Positions 1 through 8,745 of a stretch of 64,000 bases of DNA are shown here, piece by piece. Both the position numbers and the translations under genes were made by a program. The stretch comes from Polynucleobacter sp. GWA2_45_21 (GTDB lineage Bacteria > Pseudomonadota > Gammaproteobacteria > Burkholderiales > Burkholderiaceae): positions 558,001 to 622,000 of the forward strand of contig NZ_MHZG01000001.1 in NCBI RefSeq assembly GCF_001830325.1, written 5' to 3'. How positions within the stretch are numbered: the stretch's first letter is position 1; each line of letters begins with the position of its first letter. Under the pieces are notes generated by a model. That model was not told the origin of the DNA. It was given only the letters and a program-made list of their open reading frames with translations, and made no database searches.

Positions 1-2
1 GC

Positions 3-959
3 ATTGGTGAATATGTCAAAGCAGTCAGCCCCAAGACCAAAGTAATCGGCGTTCAGTCAGTTGATTCAGATGCAATGAGAAGATCGCTCGAAGCCAATAA
101 GCGCATCGAGATGAAAGATGTCGGCCTCTTCTCGGATGGCACTGCAGTCAAACTCGTTGGCAAAGAAACTTTTCGTATCTGCAAACGCGTAGTTGATGAC
201 ATCATCACTGTTGATACTGATGAAATCTGCGCCGCTATTAATGATGTCTTCACAGATACTCGCAGCATTTTGGAACCGGCTGGCGCTTTAGCCATTGCCG
301 GCATGAAGAAGTATGTCGAGAAGCATCACCTGAAAAAGAAAACATTGGTAGCAATTGCTTGTGGCGCGAATATGAATTTCAGTCGCCTACGCTTTGTTGC
401 TGAACGCGCTGATGTTGGTGAATTCCGCGAAGCTGTTTTTGCGGTCACCATTCCTGAAGAGCGTGGCTCATTCAAGCGCTTCTGCGAGTTGCTTGGCAAG
501 CGTAATGTCACTGAATTTAACTACCGCATTGCCGACCAAAGCGAAGCGCATATTTTTGTTGGTATTGGCACTCAAAAGGCCGCTGATAGCACCACTATTG
601 CAAAGCATTTTCGCAAAGCAAAATTTGCAACGATCGATCTGACGCATGATGAGTTAGCAAAATCTCACCTGCGCCACATGGTGGGTGGTCGCTCCACTCT
701 TGCTCAAGATGAATTGCTCTATCGCTTTGAATTTCCTGAGCGCCCAGGCGCTTTGATGAAGTTCCTGACCAGCATGGCACCCAACTGGAATATCAGTCTT
801 TTCCATTACCGCAATCACGGTGCAGACTATGGTCGCATCTTGGTTGGCCTGCAGGTTCCCAAAAATGAGCAGAAGAAATTTCAAAATTTCTTAGCTTCAC
901 TCGGTTACCCACACTGGAATGAAACTGATAATCCTGCTTATCGCCTGTTCCTTAAATGA
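3..959 (+). CDS. ilvA: Biosynthetic threonine ammonia-lyase, C-terminal part (5' end outside window)
   Basis: Deaminates threonine to 2-oxobutanoate, the first committed step of isoleucine synthesis. The frame is open from the left edge, so only the end of the PLP catalytic domain (with GEYVKAVSP and KVIGVQS) and the whole regulatory part are visible. Two tandem ACT-like modules follow: one opens with FAVTIPEERGSFKRFCELLG, the other with YRFEFPERPGALMKFL. This two-module tail is typical of the long, isoleucine-inhibited biosynthetic enzyme rather than the short catabolic TdcB. The next gene starts 14 bases after the stop. Confidence 0.93.
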   Translation: MGEYVKAVSPKTKVIGVQSVDSDAMRRSLEANKRIEMKDVGLFSDGTAVKLVGKETFRICKRVVDDIITVDTDEICAAINDVFTDTRSILEPAGALAIAGMKKYVEKHHLKKKTLVAIACGANMNFSRLRFVAERADVGEFREAVFAVTIPEERGSFKRFCELLGKRNVTEFNYRIADQSEAHIFVGIGTQKAADSTTIAKHFRKAKFATIDLTHDELAKSHLRHMVGGRSTLAQDELLYRFEFPERPGALMKFLTSMAPNWNISLFHYRNHGADYGRILVGLQVPKNEQKKFQNFLASLGYPHWNETDNPAYRLFLK

Positions 960-961
960 GA

Positions 962-967
962 TGTAAT
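962..967 (+). promoter_or_regulatory. Possible -10 box (TGTAAT), six bases before the 5'-nucleotidase start
   Basis: TGTAAT, then CCGTAA, then ATG at 974. It straddles the short gap after ilvA. The spacing fits transcription starting on the A of ATG, as seen at several other genes here, but read-through from ilvA is equally possible. I see no convincing -35. Confidence 0.3.
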
Positions 968-973
968 CCGTAA

Positions 974-1882
974 ATGTCATACACACTCACCGGGAAACTC
1001 GTCGTTGCGATTTCATCGCGCGCTTTATTTGATTTTGAAGAAGAAAATCGTATCTTCGAATCAACCGATGACAGCGCCTACATGAAACTCCAATTAGAGC
1101 GCCTATCTAAAGCTGCACAAACTGGAGTTGCATTTCCGTTGGTAAAGAAGTTGCTCGCTTTTAATGAAGAGGGTGAGCAACGTGTTGAGGTAGTAATTCT
1201 TTCTCGCAATGATCCAGTGAGCGGCTTACGCGTATTCCGTTCAGCCGAACATCATGGCCTTCATTTAGAGCGTGGCGTATTTACTAGAGGGCGCCCACCC
1301 TATCACTACCTTCGATCACTTCATGCCAACCTATTTCTCTCGGCTAACGAAGATGATGTGCGTGCCACAATCGATGCAGGTTTTCCTGCGGCACGTGTTT
1401 ATCCAGAATCGAGCAAGACTGCAGAGTCTCACCCAAATGAAATCCGTATCGCCTTTGACGGAGATGCTGTTTTATTTTCCGATGAGGCGGAGCAAGTATT
1501 CCAGAGCGAAGGCTTGGTTGCCTTTGTCGATCATGAGAGTAAGAAGGCTGCGATCCCATTACCACCGGGCCCATTTAAACCCTTGCTAGAAGCGCTGCAT
1601 CGCTTACAACGTAGTACCAGTGAAAAAGGGATGCGTATTCGTACTGCTTTAGTCACCGCTCGCTCTGCACCCGCACATGAACGTGCCATTCGCACACTCA
1701 TGGCTTGGGGTATCGATGTTGATGAAGCCATGTTCCTCGGCGGACTTTCCAAGAGCGAATTCCTGCGCGAGTTTGAGCCAGACTTCTTCTTTGATGATCA
1801 AACAGGTCACTGCCAATCTGCCGCATCAGTAGCGCCTACTGGTCACGTTGTATCTGGCGTTTCCAATAAACCTAAAAGCTAA
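974..1882 (+). CDS. 5'-nucleotidase (cytosolic 5'-nucleotidase I-like family)
   Basis: A 302-residue soluble protein of the bacterial 5'-nucleotidase family related to eukaryotic cN-I, expected to dephosphorylate nucleoside monophosphates. Visible features are the N-terminal VVAISSRALFD segment, VVILSRNDPVSGLRVF, the central IAFDGDAVLFSDEAE segment carrying the HAD-type DxD (substrate aspartates), and FLREFEPDFFFDDQ near the C-terminus. Its stop codon overlaps the start of queF by one base (TAATG), so the two are probably translated together. The family call is confident; the preferred nucleotide cannot be read from sequence. Confidence 0.82.
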   Translation: MSYTLTGKLVVAISSRALFDFEEENRIFESTDDSAYMKLQLERLSKAAQTGVAFPLVKKLLAFNEEGEQRVEVVILSRNDPVSGLRVFRSAEHHGLHLERGVFTRGRPPYHYLRSLHANLFLSANEDDVRATIDAGFPAARVYPESSKTAESHPNEIRIAFDGDAVLFSDEAEQVFQSEGLVAFVDHESKKAAIPLPPGPFKPLLEALHRLQRSTSEKGMRIRTALVTARSAPAHERAIRTLMAWGIDVDEAMFLGGLSKSEFLREFEPDFFFDDQTGHCQSAASVAPTGHVVSGVSNKPKS

Positions 1883-2709
1883 TGTCCACAATCCCGCTTG
1901 GCCAGGCAACACAATATCCCGATCAATACGATCCGAGCCTGCTCTTTCCTATTCCGCGTTCTGAGAATCGCCTCAAGCTAGACATCAAACCCAATCAAGC
2001 TTTACCGTTTGTAGGTGTTGATATTTGGAATGCCTTTGAGCTTGGCTGGCTCAATAAAAAAGGGAAGCCCCAGATCGCTTTGGCAGAGTTTCAGATTCCA
2101 GCAGACTCGCCAAACATGATTGAATCCAAGTCATTCAAGCTGTATCTGAACAGTCTCAATAGCGCCCGCTTTGAAGATGAAGCTGAAGTACGCGAAAGAT
2201 TGATCACAGATTTATCGGCAGTAGCTGGGAGCAAGATTGCCACTCGTATCAATCCAACCGAGATGGTTGCCAAAAATGGAATGCAGGAGATGAGCGGCGT
2301 TCTCATGGATCGTCTTGATATCGAAATCGATCCAAACCTATCCGCTGATCCTGCTTTGCTTGAGGTGAATGAATCGTTTGGACCCATCGAGCAATGCTTG
2401 GTTTCTCATTTACTCAAATCCAATTGCCCGGTGACCGGTCAACCAGATTGGGCTAGCGTGCAAATTCGCTATCAAGGCCGTCCCATTTTGGAAGAAGGCT
2501 TGCTGCGCTACTTAATCGGATTTAGACAAAAAGGTGAGTTTCATGAGCATTGCGTTGAAACCATCTTTACGGATATCAAGCGCCAATGCAAACCAGAGAA
2601 GCTCTCTGTCTACGCTCGTTACACCCGACGCGGTGGTCTAGATATCAACCCCTTCCGCACCGATCACAATGCGCCCTGGCCTGACAATACGCGCCACGCT
2701 AGGCAATAA
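1882..2709 (+). CDS. queF: NADPH-dependent 7-cyano-7-deazaguanine reductase
   Basis: Reduces preQ0 to preQ1 in the queuosine tRNA-modification pathway. At 275 residues it is the long, two-domain (YqfQ-type) form. The ESKSFKLYLNSLN QueF motif lies near residues 81-93, and the thioimide-forming cysteine is in NCPVTGQPDW, about residue 182. The start overlaps the upstream nucleotidase stop by one base. The stop abuts the stop of the convergent downstream gene with no bases between them. Confidence 0.96.
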   Translation: MSTIPLGQATQYPDQYDPSLLFPIPRSENRLKLDIKPNQALPFVGVDIWNAFELGWLNKKGKPQIALAEFQIPADSPNMIESKSFKLYLNSLNSARFEDEAEVRERLITDLSAVAGSKIATRINPTEMVAKNGMQEMSGVLMDRLDIEIDPNLSADPALLEVNESFGPIEQCLVSHLLKSNCPVTGQPDWASVQIRYQGRPILEEGLLRYLIGFRQKGEFHEHCVETIFTDIKRQCKPEKLSVYARYTRRGGLDINPFRTDHNAPWPDNTRHARQ

Positions 2710-3945
2710 CTAAGGCTCGGTCACCTGTTTTACTGGTGCTACGCTGGGCCCATAAATCAGCTCAAGATTTTTTTGAATACTAGGCGCTTGCGAGAAACAG
2801 CTTTTAACTAGCGCTGGATTTGCATACCAATCGGCATCATCTCTCGCTTCGTCAATAAATGATTTCATGACAATGGCACTATCGACATCATCAAGCCCAG
2901 CAGCCTTGAGTTTTGTAAATCCCGATGAACAAGCTTTTGCCAAATCAAGGCCTTCTGCTTTAGAAATACGCTGAAGTAGGCTAGGTGCTGAGCTATTTAA
3001 GATCTGCATAAAATTGAGTCCTGAGCCAGGCATTTGGAAATTCAAAATGTATTCAGATGAAAGATTTTCTCGACTTGCCAGTCCCTCAATTTGGGACACT
3101 GTTGGATAAAACACGCTACGGAAAAATTGAAACTCCAGTTTTACAGTAAACAGAAGTTGTTTTTCAGATTTAGGATCTTTTTGTAATTGCAGAATTTGCT
3201 TGTCACTCAGGCTGCCAACACTTTGATCCGCTTTATAAACTAGGATTTCAACCGCTCGAATCCCTTTGCGCAATTCTGACCAATTAAAAGTAACGGGCAC
3301 CTTAGCGTCAATCATTCCCTGTAAAAGACTATTGGCTTTCTTTTGGGTCTCACCTACCACTGAGTTTCCAACTGTTGCTGAAATTCCGCCGATCGCAGCT
3401 GCTGAACCACCAGTTGCAACAATTGCAGCAGCCCCCAGTAGCAATTTGGCAGAACCAATGAAATCCTGATTAGAGTCACTTGAACTTCTGACATTGAGTA
3501 CTAAGGAGAGTGCTCCTGGATTGAATATGGAATAAGTTCCCAGCACCGTCATGGGCACTATTAATAATGGAGTCGTACTCAATGAGGCGCACTCAGAACC
3601 GCCCTCTCTTCCATCAAAGGTAGCAATTGGAATTTCTAACTTATCGAGCTTACCCTTGAAGCCCTGAGTCACAACCGATAATACGAGTTGCGTTTTATCA
3701 GATCCCCAAAAACTACGACTAGCCATTTGCGTACAACTACTCACAGGAATTACTTCAGAACTAATCGTGAGGTATCCGTCATTACCTCGCCCTTCATTTA
3801 ACCAATCCGGAGGATCCCCTTTAACAAAAGAGGGGTTCATGTCTGGAAAGAAAAAGGGGGCTGCTAAGGACGACTGCGGCAAAGCACCAATACAAATGGC
3901 TATAGATGCCAAAAGTGGAGATTTGCTTATCCCTAGGAGATTCAT
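2710..3945 (-). CDS. Unrecognised secreted protein
   Basis: I do not recognise this 411-residue protein. It begins with a signal peptide (hydrophobic stretch ending PQSSLAAP, probable cleavage after Ala). A Gly/Ala-rich hydrophobic stretch around residues 170-200 (GGSAAAIGGISATVG) could be membrane-associated. The rest looks like a mixed alpha/beta periplasmic protein with few cysteines. A GTG six bases upstream (3951) is in frame, but ATG at 3945 is preferred because a TAAAAT hexamer ends exactly six bases before it. It is convergent with queF and transcribed alone. Confidence 0.7.
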   Translation of the reverse strand: MNLLGISKSPLLASIAICIGALPQSSLAAPFFFPDMNPSFVKGDPPDWLNEGRGNDGYLTISSEVIPVSSCTQMASRSFWGSDKTQLVLSVVTQGFKGKLDKLEIPIATFDGREGGSECASLSTTPLLIVPMTVLGTYSIFNPGALSLVLNVRSSSDSNQDFIGSAKLLLGAAAIVATGGSAAAIGGISATVGNSVVGETQKKANSLLQGMIDAKVPVTFNWSELRKGIRAVEILVYKADQSVGSLSDKQILQLQKDPKSEKQLLFTVKLEFQFFRSVFYPTVSQIEGLASRENLSSEYILNFQMPGSGLNFMQILNSSAPSLLQRISKAEGLDLAKACSSGFTKLKAAGLDDVDSAIVMKSFIDEARDDADWYANPALVKSCFSQAPSIQKNLELIYGPSVAPVKQVTEP

Positions 3946-3951
3946 GAGCAC

Positions 3952-3957
3952 ATTTTA
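3952..3957 (-). promoter_or_regulatory. -10 box (TAAAAT) with N6 to ATG
   Basis: On the minus strand TAAAAT is followed by GTGCTC and ATG. A start of transcription at the usual distance would coincide with the A of ATG, giving a leaderless mRNA. No purine-rich ribosome-binding site precedes the start. Confidence 0.5.
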
Positions 3958-3995
3958 AGGTGAATACAGCAAATTAAGCATCGCATACGCCTACA

Positions 3996-4034
3996 TCAAA
4001 AAGAAACCCCAGGAAGCTCATGCTTGCTGGGGTT
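3996..4034 (-). terminator. Rho-independent terminator of ssb
   Basis: AACCCCAG...CTGGGGTT stem (4005-4012 with 4027-4034), extended inward by AAGC/GCTT across one mismatch with loop TCAT. On the minus strand it is followed by TTTCTTTTTG. It lies 37 bases past the ssb stop. Confidence 0.85.
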
Positions 4035-4070
4035 GATTGCTACGCAGTCAAATAACTGCTTACGCACCAA

Positions 4071-4526
4071 TTAAAACGGGATATCGTCATCCATTGCACC
4101 AAGGGATGCAGCATTTGAAGATGCTGGTGCAGACTGCTCAGCCGGCTTTGAGCGGCTATAACTTTCACCACCATCACCACCGCCGCCTACTGGCTTACCA
4201 CCAAGCATTTGCATTGTTTCTGCAACGATCTCAGTGGAATATTTTTCCTGGCCACTAGCGTCAGTCCATTTACGTGTTCGCAAACGACCTTCTACATAAA
4301 CCTGTGAACCTTTTTTGAGGTATTGACCAGCGATCTCTGCAAGTTTTCCAAAGAATGCAACGCGGTGCCATTCTGTGGTCTCTTTCATTTCGCCAGACTG
4401 CTTATCTTTGTAACGATCTGATGTCGCTACTGAAATGTTGGTTACTGCGTCGCCGCTTGGCATATAACGTGTTTCTGGGTCGCGCCCTACGTTACCTACG
4501 ATGATGACCTTATTTACCGAAGCCAT
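4071..4526 (-). CDS. ssb: Single-stranded DNA-binding protein
   Basis: Binds ssDNA as a tetramer in replication, recombination and repair. The 151-residue protein starts [18 protein letters not shown], has the OB-fold landmark [11 protein letters not shown], a Gly/Ser-rich linker, and the canonical acidic tip MDDDIPF that recruits partner proteins. It has a normal leader with a GGGAGA ribosome-binding site and its own terminator. It lies downstream of an MFS gene and near uvrA, a common betaproteobacterial arrangement. Confidence 0.97.
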   Translation of the reverse strand: MASVNKVIIVGNVGRDPETRYMPSGDAVTNISVATSDRYKDKQSGEMKETTEWHRVAFFGKLAEIAGQYLKKGSQVYVEGRLRTRKWTDASGQEKYSTEIVAETMQMLGGKPVGGGGDGGESYSRSKPAEQSAPASSNAASLGAMDDDIPF

Positions 4527-4606
4527 GTTGTCTCCCGAAGAAAATACTACTGTTATTACTGCTAAAAAATAAACTACTCGCTTTAATTAAACCAATGAAG
4601 CTACGG

Positions 4607-5791
4607 TTATGCCTTTGCCGCTACATCCTTTGAATCCACTACTTTTGCAGGTAATTCGCGCATCGACCAAGCAATTATAAGCCAGCATAAAAGGAGGGCT
4701 GCACCCATCGTAAAGACCGATAAATCTCCAAGGCTATCCATCAAGTAACCACCGATTACAGCGCCTGTAAAGAGGCCAATCGACTGGGTAGTGTTGTAAA
4801 CACCCAATGCAGTACCTTTAGATTCTTTGGCAAAGCGAGAGACTAATGATGGTTGTAATGCTTCCAGTAAGTTGAAGCCTACAAAGTAAATTAACAAGGC
4901 AATCGCAATGCCAATAATAGAGTGAGTACTTGTAAACACAACCTCAGCAATCAGGAGCAACACAATCGCCACCAATAAGATGGTTCTTAGCTGCTGCTTC
5001 TTTTCACCAAAAATTAGAATCGGCGCCATTAAGAAAAAAGAAAGCAAAACAACAGGGAGATAAACCTGCCAATGTGATGCCAAGGGTAATCCTGCTTGCA
5101 CTAATAAACGTGGCACCACTAAGAACATCGCTACCTGAGTTGCATGCAATACAAATACACCGGCATTGAGGCGCATTAACTCAGGGCGCAAAAATACCTC
5201 TTTCAGACTGGCTTGTTGAAGCTTGGGCTCAGGCTTAGTGCTTGGCAAAATGTAATAAGCCACAAACATCGCACCAATACCTAATACTGCTAAGACTACA
5301 AAAATTCCGCTCAAACTAATTAAGCGATAGATTGGCGCAGCAATCACGAGCGACAAAGCAAAAGACAAGGCAATGCTACCTCCCACCAAGGCCATTGCAC
5401 GGGTACGAACCTGCTCACGCGTTAAATCGGCAACCCAGGCGGAGATTGCTGCTGAGACCGCGCCAGCGCCCATCACCCCACGCCCAATAGCAATCCAAAG
5501 AAGATCGTCTTGAGCGGCACAAATCAAGGCGCCCGCGACAAATAAAGAAAGTCCCCACAAAACGACTGGTTTTCGACCGATTCGGTCAGAAAGCCGGCCT
5601 AAAGGGATATAGAAGCAGGCCTGAACAATATTGAAGATTCCCAGGGTTAATCCAACCCATAGGGCATGCTCGCCACCCGGCAAACCATGCGCATGAATGC
5701 TGAAAACCGGCAAAAGCAGAAATAGGCCCAACATACGGAGGCCAAAAATGCCTGCTAAGGCCAGAGTGGAGCGAAGTTCAGAAGGATTCAT
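4607..5791 (-). CDS. MFS transporter (YajR-like)
   Basis: A 394-residue inner-membrane major facilitator with about 12 hydrophobic segments. The MFS signature GRLSDRIGRKPVV lies in the loop between helices 2 and 3 (about residues 63-75). The N-terminal LRSTLALAGIFGLRMLGLFLLLPVF resembles the YajR/drug-efflux branch, but the C-terminal ferredoxin-like YAM domain of E. coli YajR is absent. The substrate is unknown. It is transcribed toward ssb (80 bp gap) and divergently from uvrA (37 bp gap). Confidence 0.85.
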   Translation of the reverse strand: MNPSELRSTLALAGIFGLRMLGLFLLLPVFSIHAHGLPGGEHALWVGLTLGIFNIVQACFYIPLGRLSDRIGRKPVVLWGLSLFVAGALICAAQDDLLWIAIGRGVMGAGAVSAAISAWVADLTREQVRTRAMALVGGSIALSFALSLVIAAPIYRLISLSGIFVVLAVLGIGAMFVAYYILPSTKPEPKLQQASLKEVFLRPELMRLNAGVFVLHATQVAMFLVVPRLLVQAGLPLASHWQVYLPVVLLSFFLMAPILIFGEKKQQLRTILLVAIVLLLIAEVVFTSTHSIIGIAIALLIYFVGFNLLEALQPSLVSRFAKESKGTALGVYNTTQSIGLFTGAVIGGYLMDSLGDLSVFTMGAALLLCWLIIAWSMRELPAKVVDSKDVAAKA

Positions 5792-5828
5792 GGGAAAGGG
5801 CTATATTAACAAGTTACGCTAAAAAATC

Positions 5829-8717
5829 ATGAATAACGAAATTAAGATCCGCGGTGCGCGCACGCACAACCTCAAAAACATCAATCTAGATATCCCTAGA
5901 GAGAAACTAGTCGTTTTAACTGGTCTGTCTGGCTCGGGTAAAAGCTCATTGGCTTTTGACACGCTGTATGCCGAAGGTCAACGTCGATATGTTGAGTCCT
6001 TATCGGCTTACGCACGTCAGTTTTTGCAATTAATGGAAAAACCGGATGTTGATACGATCGAAGGCCTCTCCCCGGCAATCTCAATCGAGCAAAAAGCCAC
6101 CAGCCATAATCCGCGCTCAACCGTAGGTACGGTGACAGAAATTCATGATTACTTGCGTTTACTCTTTGCCCGCGCTGGCACCCCGCATTGCCCAGACCAT
6201 GATCTACCACTAGAAGCACAAAGCGTTTCCCAAATGGTAGATACGGTTTTAGCAATGCCCGAAGACACCAAACTCATGATTCTGGCTCCGGTAGTCAGCG
6301 AGCGTAAAGGTGAATTCGTTGACTTATTCCAAGATCTTCAAGCCCAAGGCTTTGTGCGCTTTCGGGTGCGCTCTGGTGGCGGCACAACCAATACTGCTAA
6401 AGCAGAGATCTTTGAAGTCGATCAATTACCAGCACTAAAGAAAAATGATAAGCACTCAATCGAAGTCGTTGTAGATCGCATCAAGGTGCGCCCCGATATT
6501 CAGCAGCGCGTAGCAGAATCATTTGAGACAGCTCTGCGTCTTGCTGACGGCAAAGCCATGATCGTCAATATGGACACAGGCAAAGAGATGATTTTCTCCA
6601 GCAAGTTTGCTTGCCCTATCTGCTCGTATTCATTGCAAGAGCTAGAACCACGTCTCTTCTCATTTAATAATCCAATGGGTGCATGCCCATCTTGTGATGG
6701 CCTTGGGCATCAGTCTTTTTTCGATCCAAAACGCATTGTTGCGCACCCCGATTTATCCCTCGCCTCTGGTGCCATCAAAGGTTGGGATCGTCGCAATCAG
6801 TTTTATTTCAAGCTCTTACAGACACTTGCAAAGCATGGCGGTTTTGATGTCGAGAAACCCTTTGAGACTCTGAATAAGAAACAACAAGATCTTATTTTGC
6901 TTGGCTCTGGCGATGTCACCATTCCATTTGAATACATCAACGAGCGTGGCAAGAACAGTATTCGTGAGCATGCCTTCGAGGGTATTGTTGCCAACTTTGA
7001 GCGCCGCTATCGTGAGACTGACTCGGCAACAGTTCGTGAAGAATTATCACGTTATCAAAATGTACAAACCTGTCCATCATGCAACGGTAGTCGTTTACGA
7101 AAAGAAGCTCGCTTTGTCAAAGTAGGTGATGGCAAGCAGTCCCGCGCTATTTATGAAATCAGTGCCCTACCTTTAAAAGAAGCTAAAGAATATTTTGAAT
7201 CTTTAGAGCTCAAAGGCGCTAAACGAGAAATCGCCGACAAAATTGTCAAAGAGATTGGCTCACGTCTACGCTTCCTCAATGATGTTGGCTTAGATTACCT
7301 CTCATTAGAACGGAGTGCAGACACTCTCTCCGGTGGTGAAGCGCAGCGTATTCGTCTGGCATCACAGATTGGCTCCGGCCTAACTGGTGTGATGTATGTA
7401 CTAGATGAACCTTCGATTGGTCTACATCAACGTGATAACGATAGACTCATCGGTACGCTCAAGCATTTGCGTGATCTGGGTAATAGCGTTCTCGTTGTTG
7501 AGCACGATGAAGATATGATTCGTGCCTCTGACTATGTCATTGACATTGGTCCTGGCGCTGGAGTTCATGGCGGTGAAGTCGTAGCTGAAGGTACTCCTGC
7601 AGAGGTGGAAGCCAATCTAAAGTCTTTAACAGGTGCCTACCTATCTGGTCGTGAGTGGATTGCAGTTCCAGAAAAACGTATTCCAGTAAATGACAAGTTC
7701 TTAGAAATCATTGGTGCACGTGGCAACAATTTGCAATCTGTTCATGCCAAGATTCCAGTCGGCCTCTTAACCTGTGTCACTGGTGTATCTGGCTCTGGCA
7801 AATCGACACTGATTAACGACACACTGCATCATGCAGTCGCACAACATATTTATGGCTCAAATGCTGAACCTGCAGCGCATGATGCAATTAAAGGCTTAGA
7901 AAACTTTGACAAGGTCATCAGTGTCGACCAATCTCCAATTGGTAGAACGCCCCGCTCTAACCCCGCTACTTACACCGGATTATTTACACCGATTAGAGAG
8001 CTCTTCTGTGGCGTACCTGCTGCACGCGAGCGCGGATATGAAGCTGGACGTTTTTCTTTCAACGTCAAAGGTGGTCGTTGCGATGCTTGCGAGGGCGATG
8101 GCGTTATTAAAGTTGAAATGCACTTCTTGCCAGATGTCTATGTACCTTGCGATGTCTGTCATGGCAAACGATACAACCGCGAAACATTAGACATTCGTTA
8201 CAAAGGTAAGAATATTCATGAAGTGCTGTCGATGACCATCGAACAAGCTCATGAATTTTTCCAAGCCGTTCCAATTGTCAAACGCAAACTCAAAACCTTG
8301 CTCGATGTAGGTTTAGGTTATGTGAAGCTAGGTCAAAGTGCCACCACCTTATCTGGTGGTGAGGCGCAACGCGTCAAACTCTCGCTAGAACTTTCTAAAC
8401 GCGATACTGGCAGAACACTGTATATCTTGGATGAGCCAACTACAGGCTTGCATTTCCATGACATTCAACTGCTACTAACTGTTCTTCAGACCCTGAAGAA
8501 GCAAGGTAATACGATCGTCATCATTGAGCACAATTTAGATGTGATTAAGACTGCCGACTGGATTATTGACTTAGGCCCTAAAGGTGGCGCTGGTGGCGGG
8601 CAAATTATTGCTACCGGTACGCCTGAAGAAGTTGCGAAGAACGAGGCTAGCTTTACCGGCCACTACTTAGCACCATTGCTACTTCGCAAACCAGCTCCAG
8701 CCAAAAAGAAAAAATAA
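5829..8717 (+). CDS. uvrA: Excinuclease ABC subunit A
   Basis: DNA-damage recognition ATPase of nucleotide excision repair. The 962-residue protein has both ABC modules: Walker [13 protein letters not shown] near residue 32 and [12 protein letters not shown] near residue 655, each with an LSGGEAQR signature and an ILDEP/VLDEP Walker B. Two zinc modules are visible, one with CPIC...CPSC (about 260-285), the other with CDAC...CDVC (about 755-780). The tail is Lys-rich. I found no LexA-type CTGT-N8-ACAG site in the short upstream gap. Confidence 0.98.
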   Translation: MNNEIKIRGARTHNLKNINLDIPREKLVVLTGLSGSGKSSLAFDTLYAEGQRRYVESLSAYARQFLQLMEKPDVDTIEGLSPAISIEQKATSHNPRSTVGTVTEIHDYLRLLFARAGTPHCPDHDLPLEAQSVSQMVDTVLAMPEDTKLMILAPVVSERKGEFVDLFQDLQAQGFVRFRVRSGGGTTNTAKAEIFEVDQLPALKKNDKHSIEVVVDRIKVRPDIQQRVAESFETALRLADGKAMIVNMDTGKEMIFSSKFACPICSYSLQELEPRLFSFNNPMGACPSCDGLGHQSFFDPKRIVAHPDLSLASGAIKGWDRRNQFYFKLLQTLAKHGGFDVEKPFETLNKKQQDLILLGSGDVTIPFEYINERGKNSIREHAFEGIVANFERRYRETDSATVREELSRYQNVQTCPSCNGSRLRKEARFVKVGDGKQSRAIYEISALPLKEAKEYFESLELKGAKREIADKIVKEIGSRLRFLNDVGLDYLSLERSADTLSGGEAQRIRLASQIGSGLTGVMYVLDEPSIGLHQRDNDRLIGTLKHLRDLGNSVLVVEHDEDMIRASDYVIDIGPGAGVHGGEVVAEGTPAEVEANLKSLTGAYLSGREWIAVPEKRIPVNDKFLEIIGARGNNLQSVHAKIPVGLLTCVTGVSGSGKSTLINDTLHHAVAQHIYGSNAEPAAHDAIKGLENFDKVISVDQSPIGRTPRSNPATYTGLFTPIRELFCGVPAARERGYEAGRFSFNVKGGRCDACEGDGVIKVEMHFLPDVYVPCDVCHGKRYNRETLDIRYKGKNIHEVLSMTIEQAHEFFQAVPIVKRKLKTLLDVGLGYVKLGQSATTLSGGEAQRVKLSLELSKRDTGRTLYILDEPTTGLHFHDIQLLLTVLQTLKKQGNTIVIIEHNLDVIKTADWIIDLGPKGGAGGGQIIATGTPEEVAKNEASFTGHYLAPLLLRKPAPAKKKK

Positions 8718-8745
8718 TTCAGAAAACGGAAGTAACTAGGTGTAC

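Noticed and set aside
5792-5828. LexA box in front of uvrA
   Set aside because: No CTGT-N8-ACAG-like sequence was found in the 37 bp gap or its immediate flanks.
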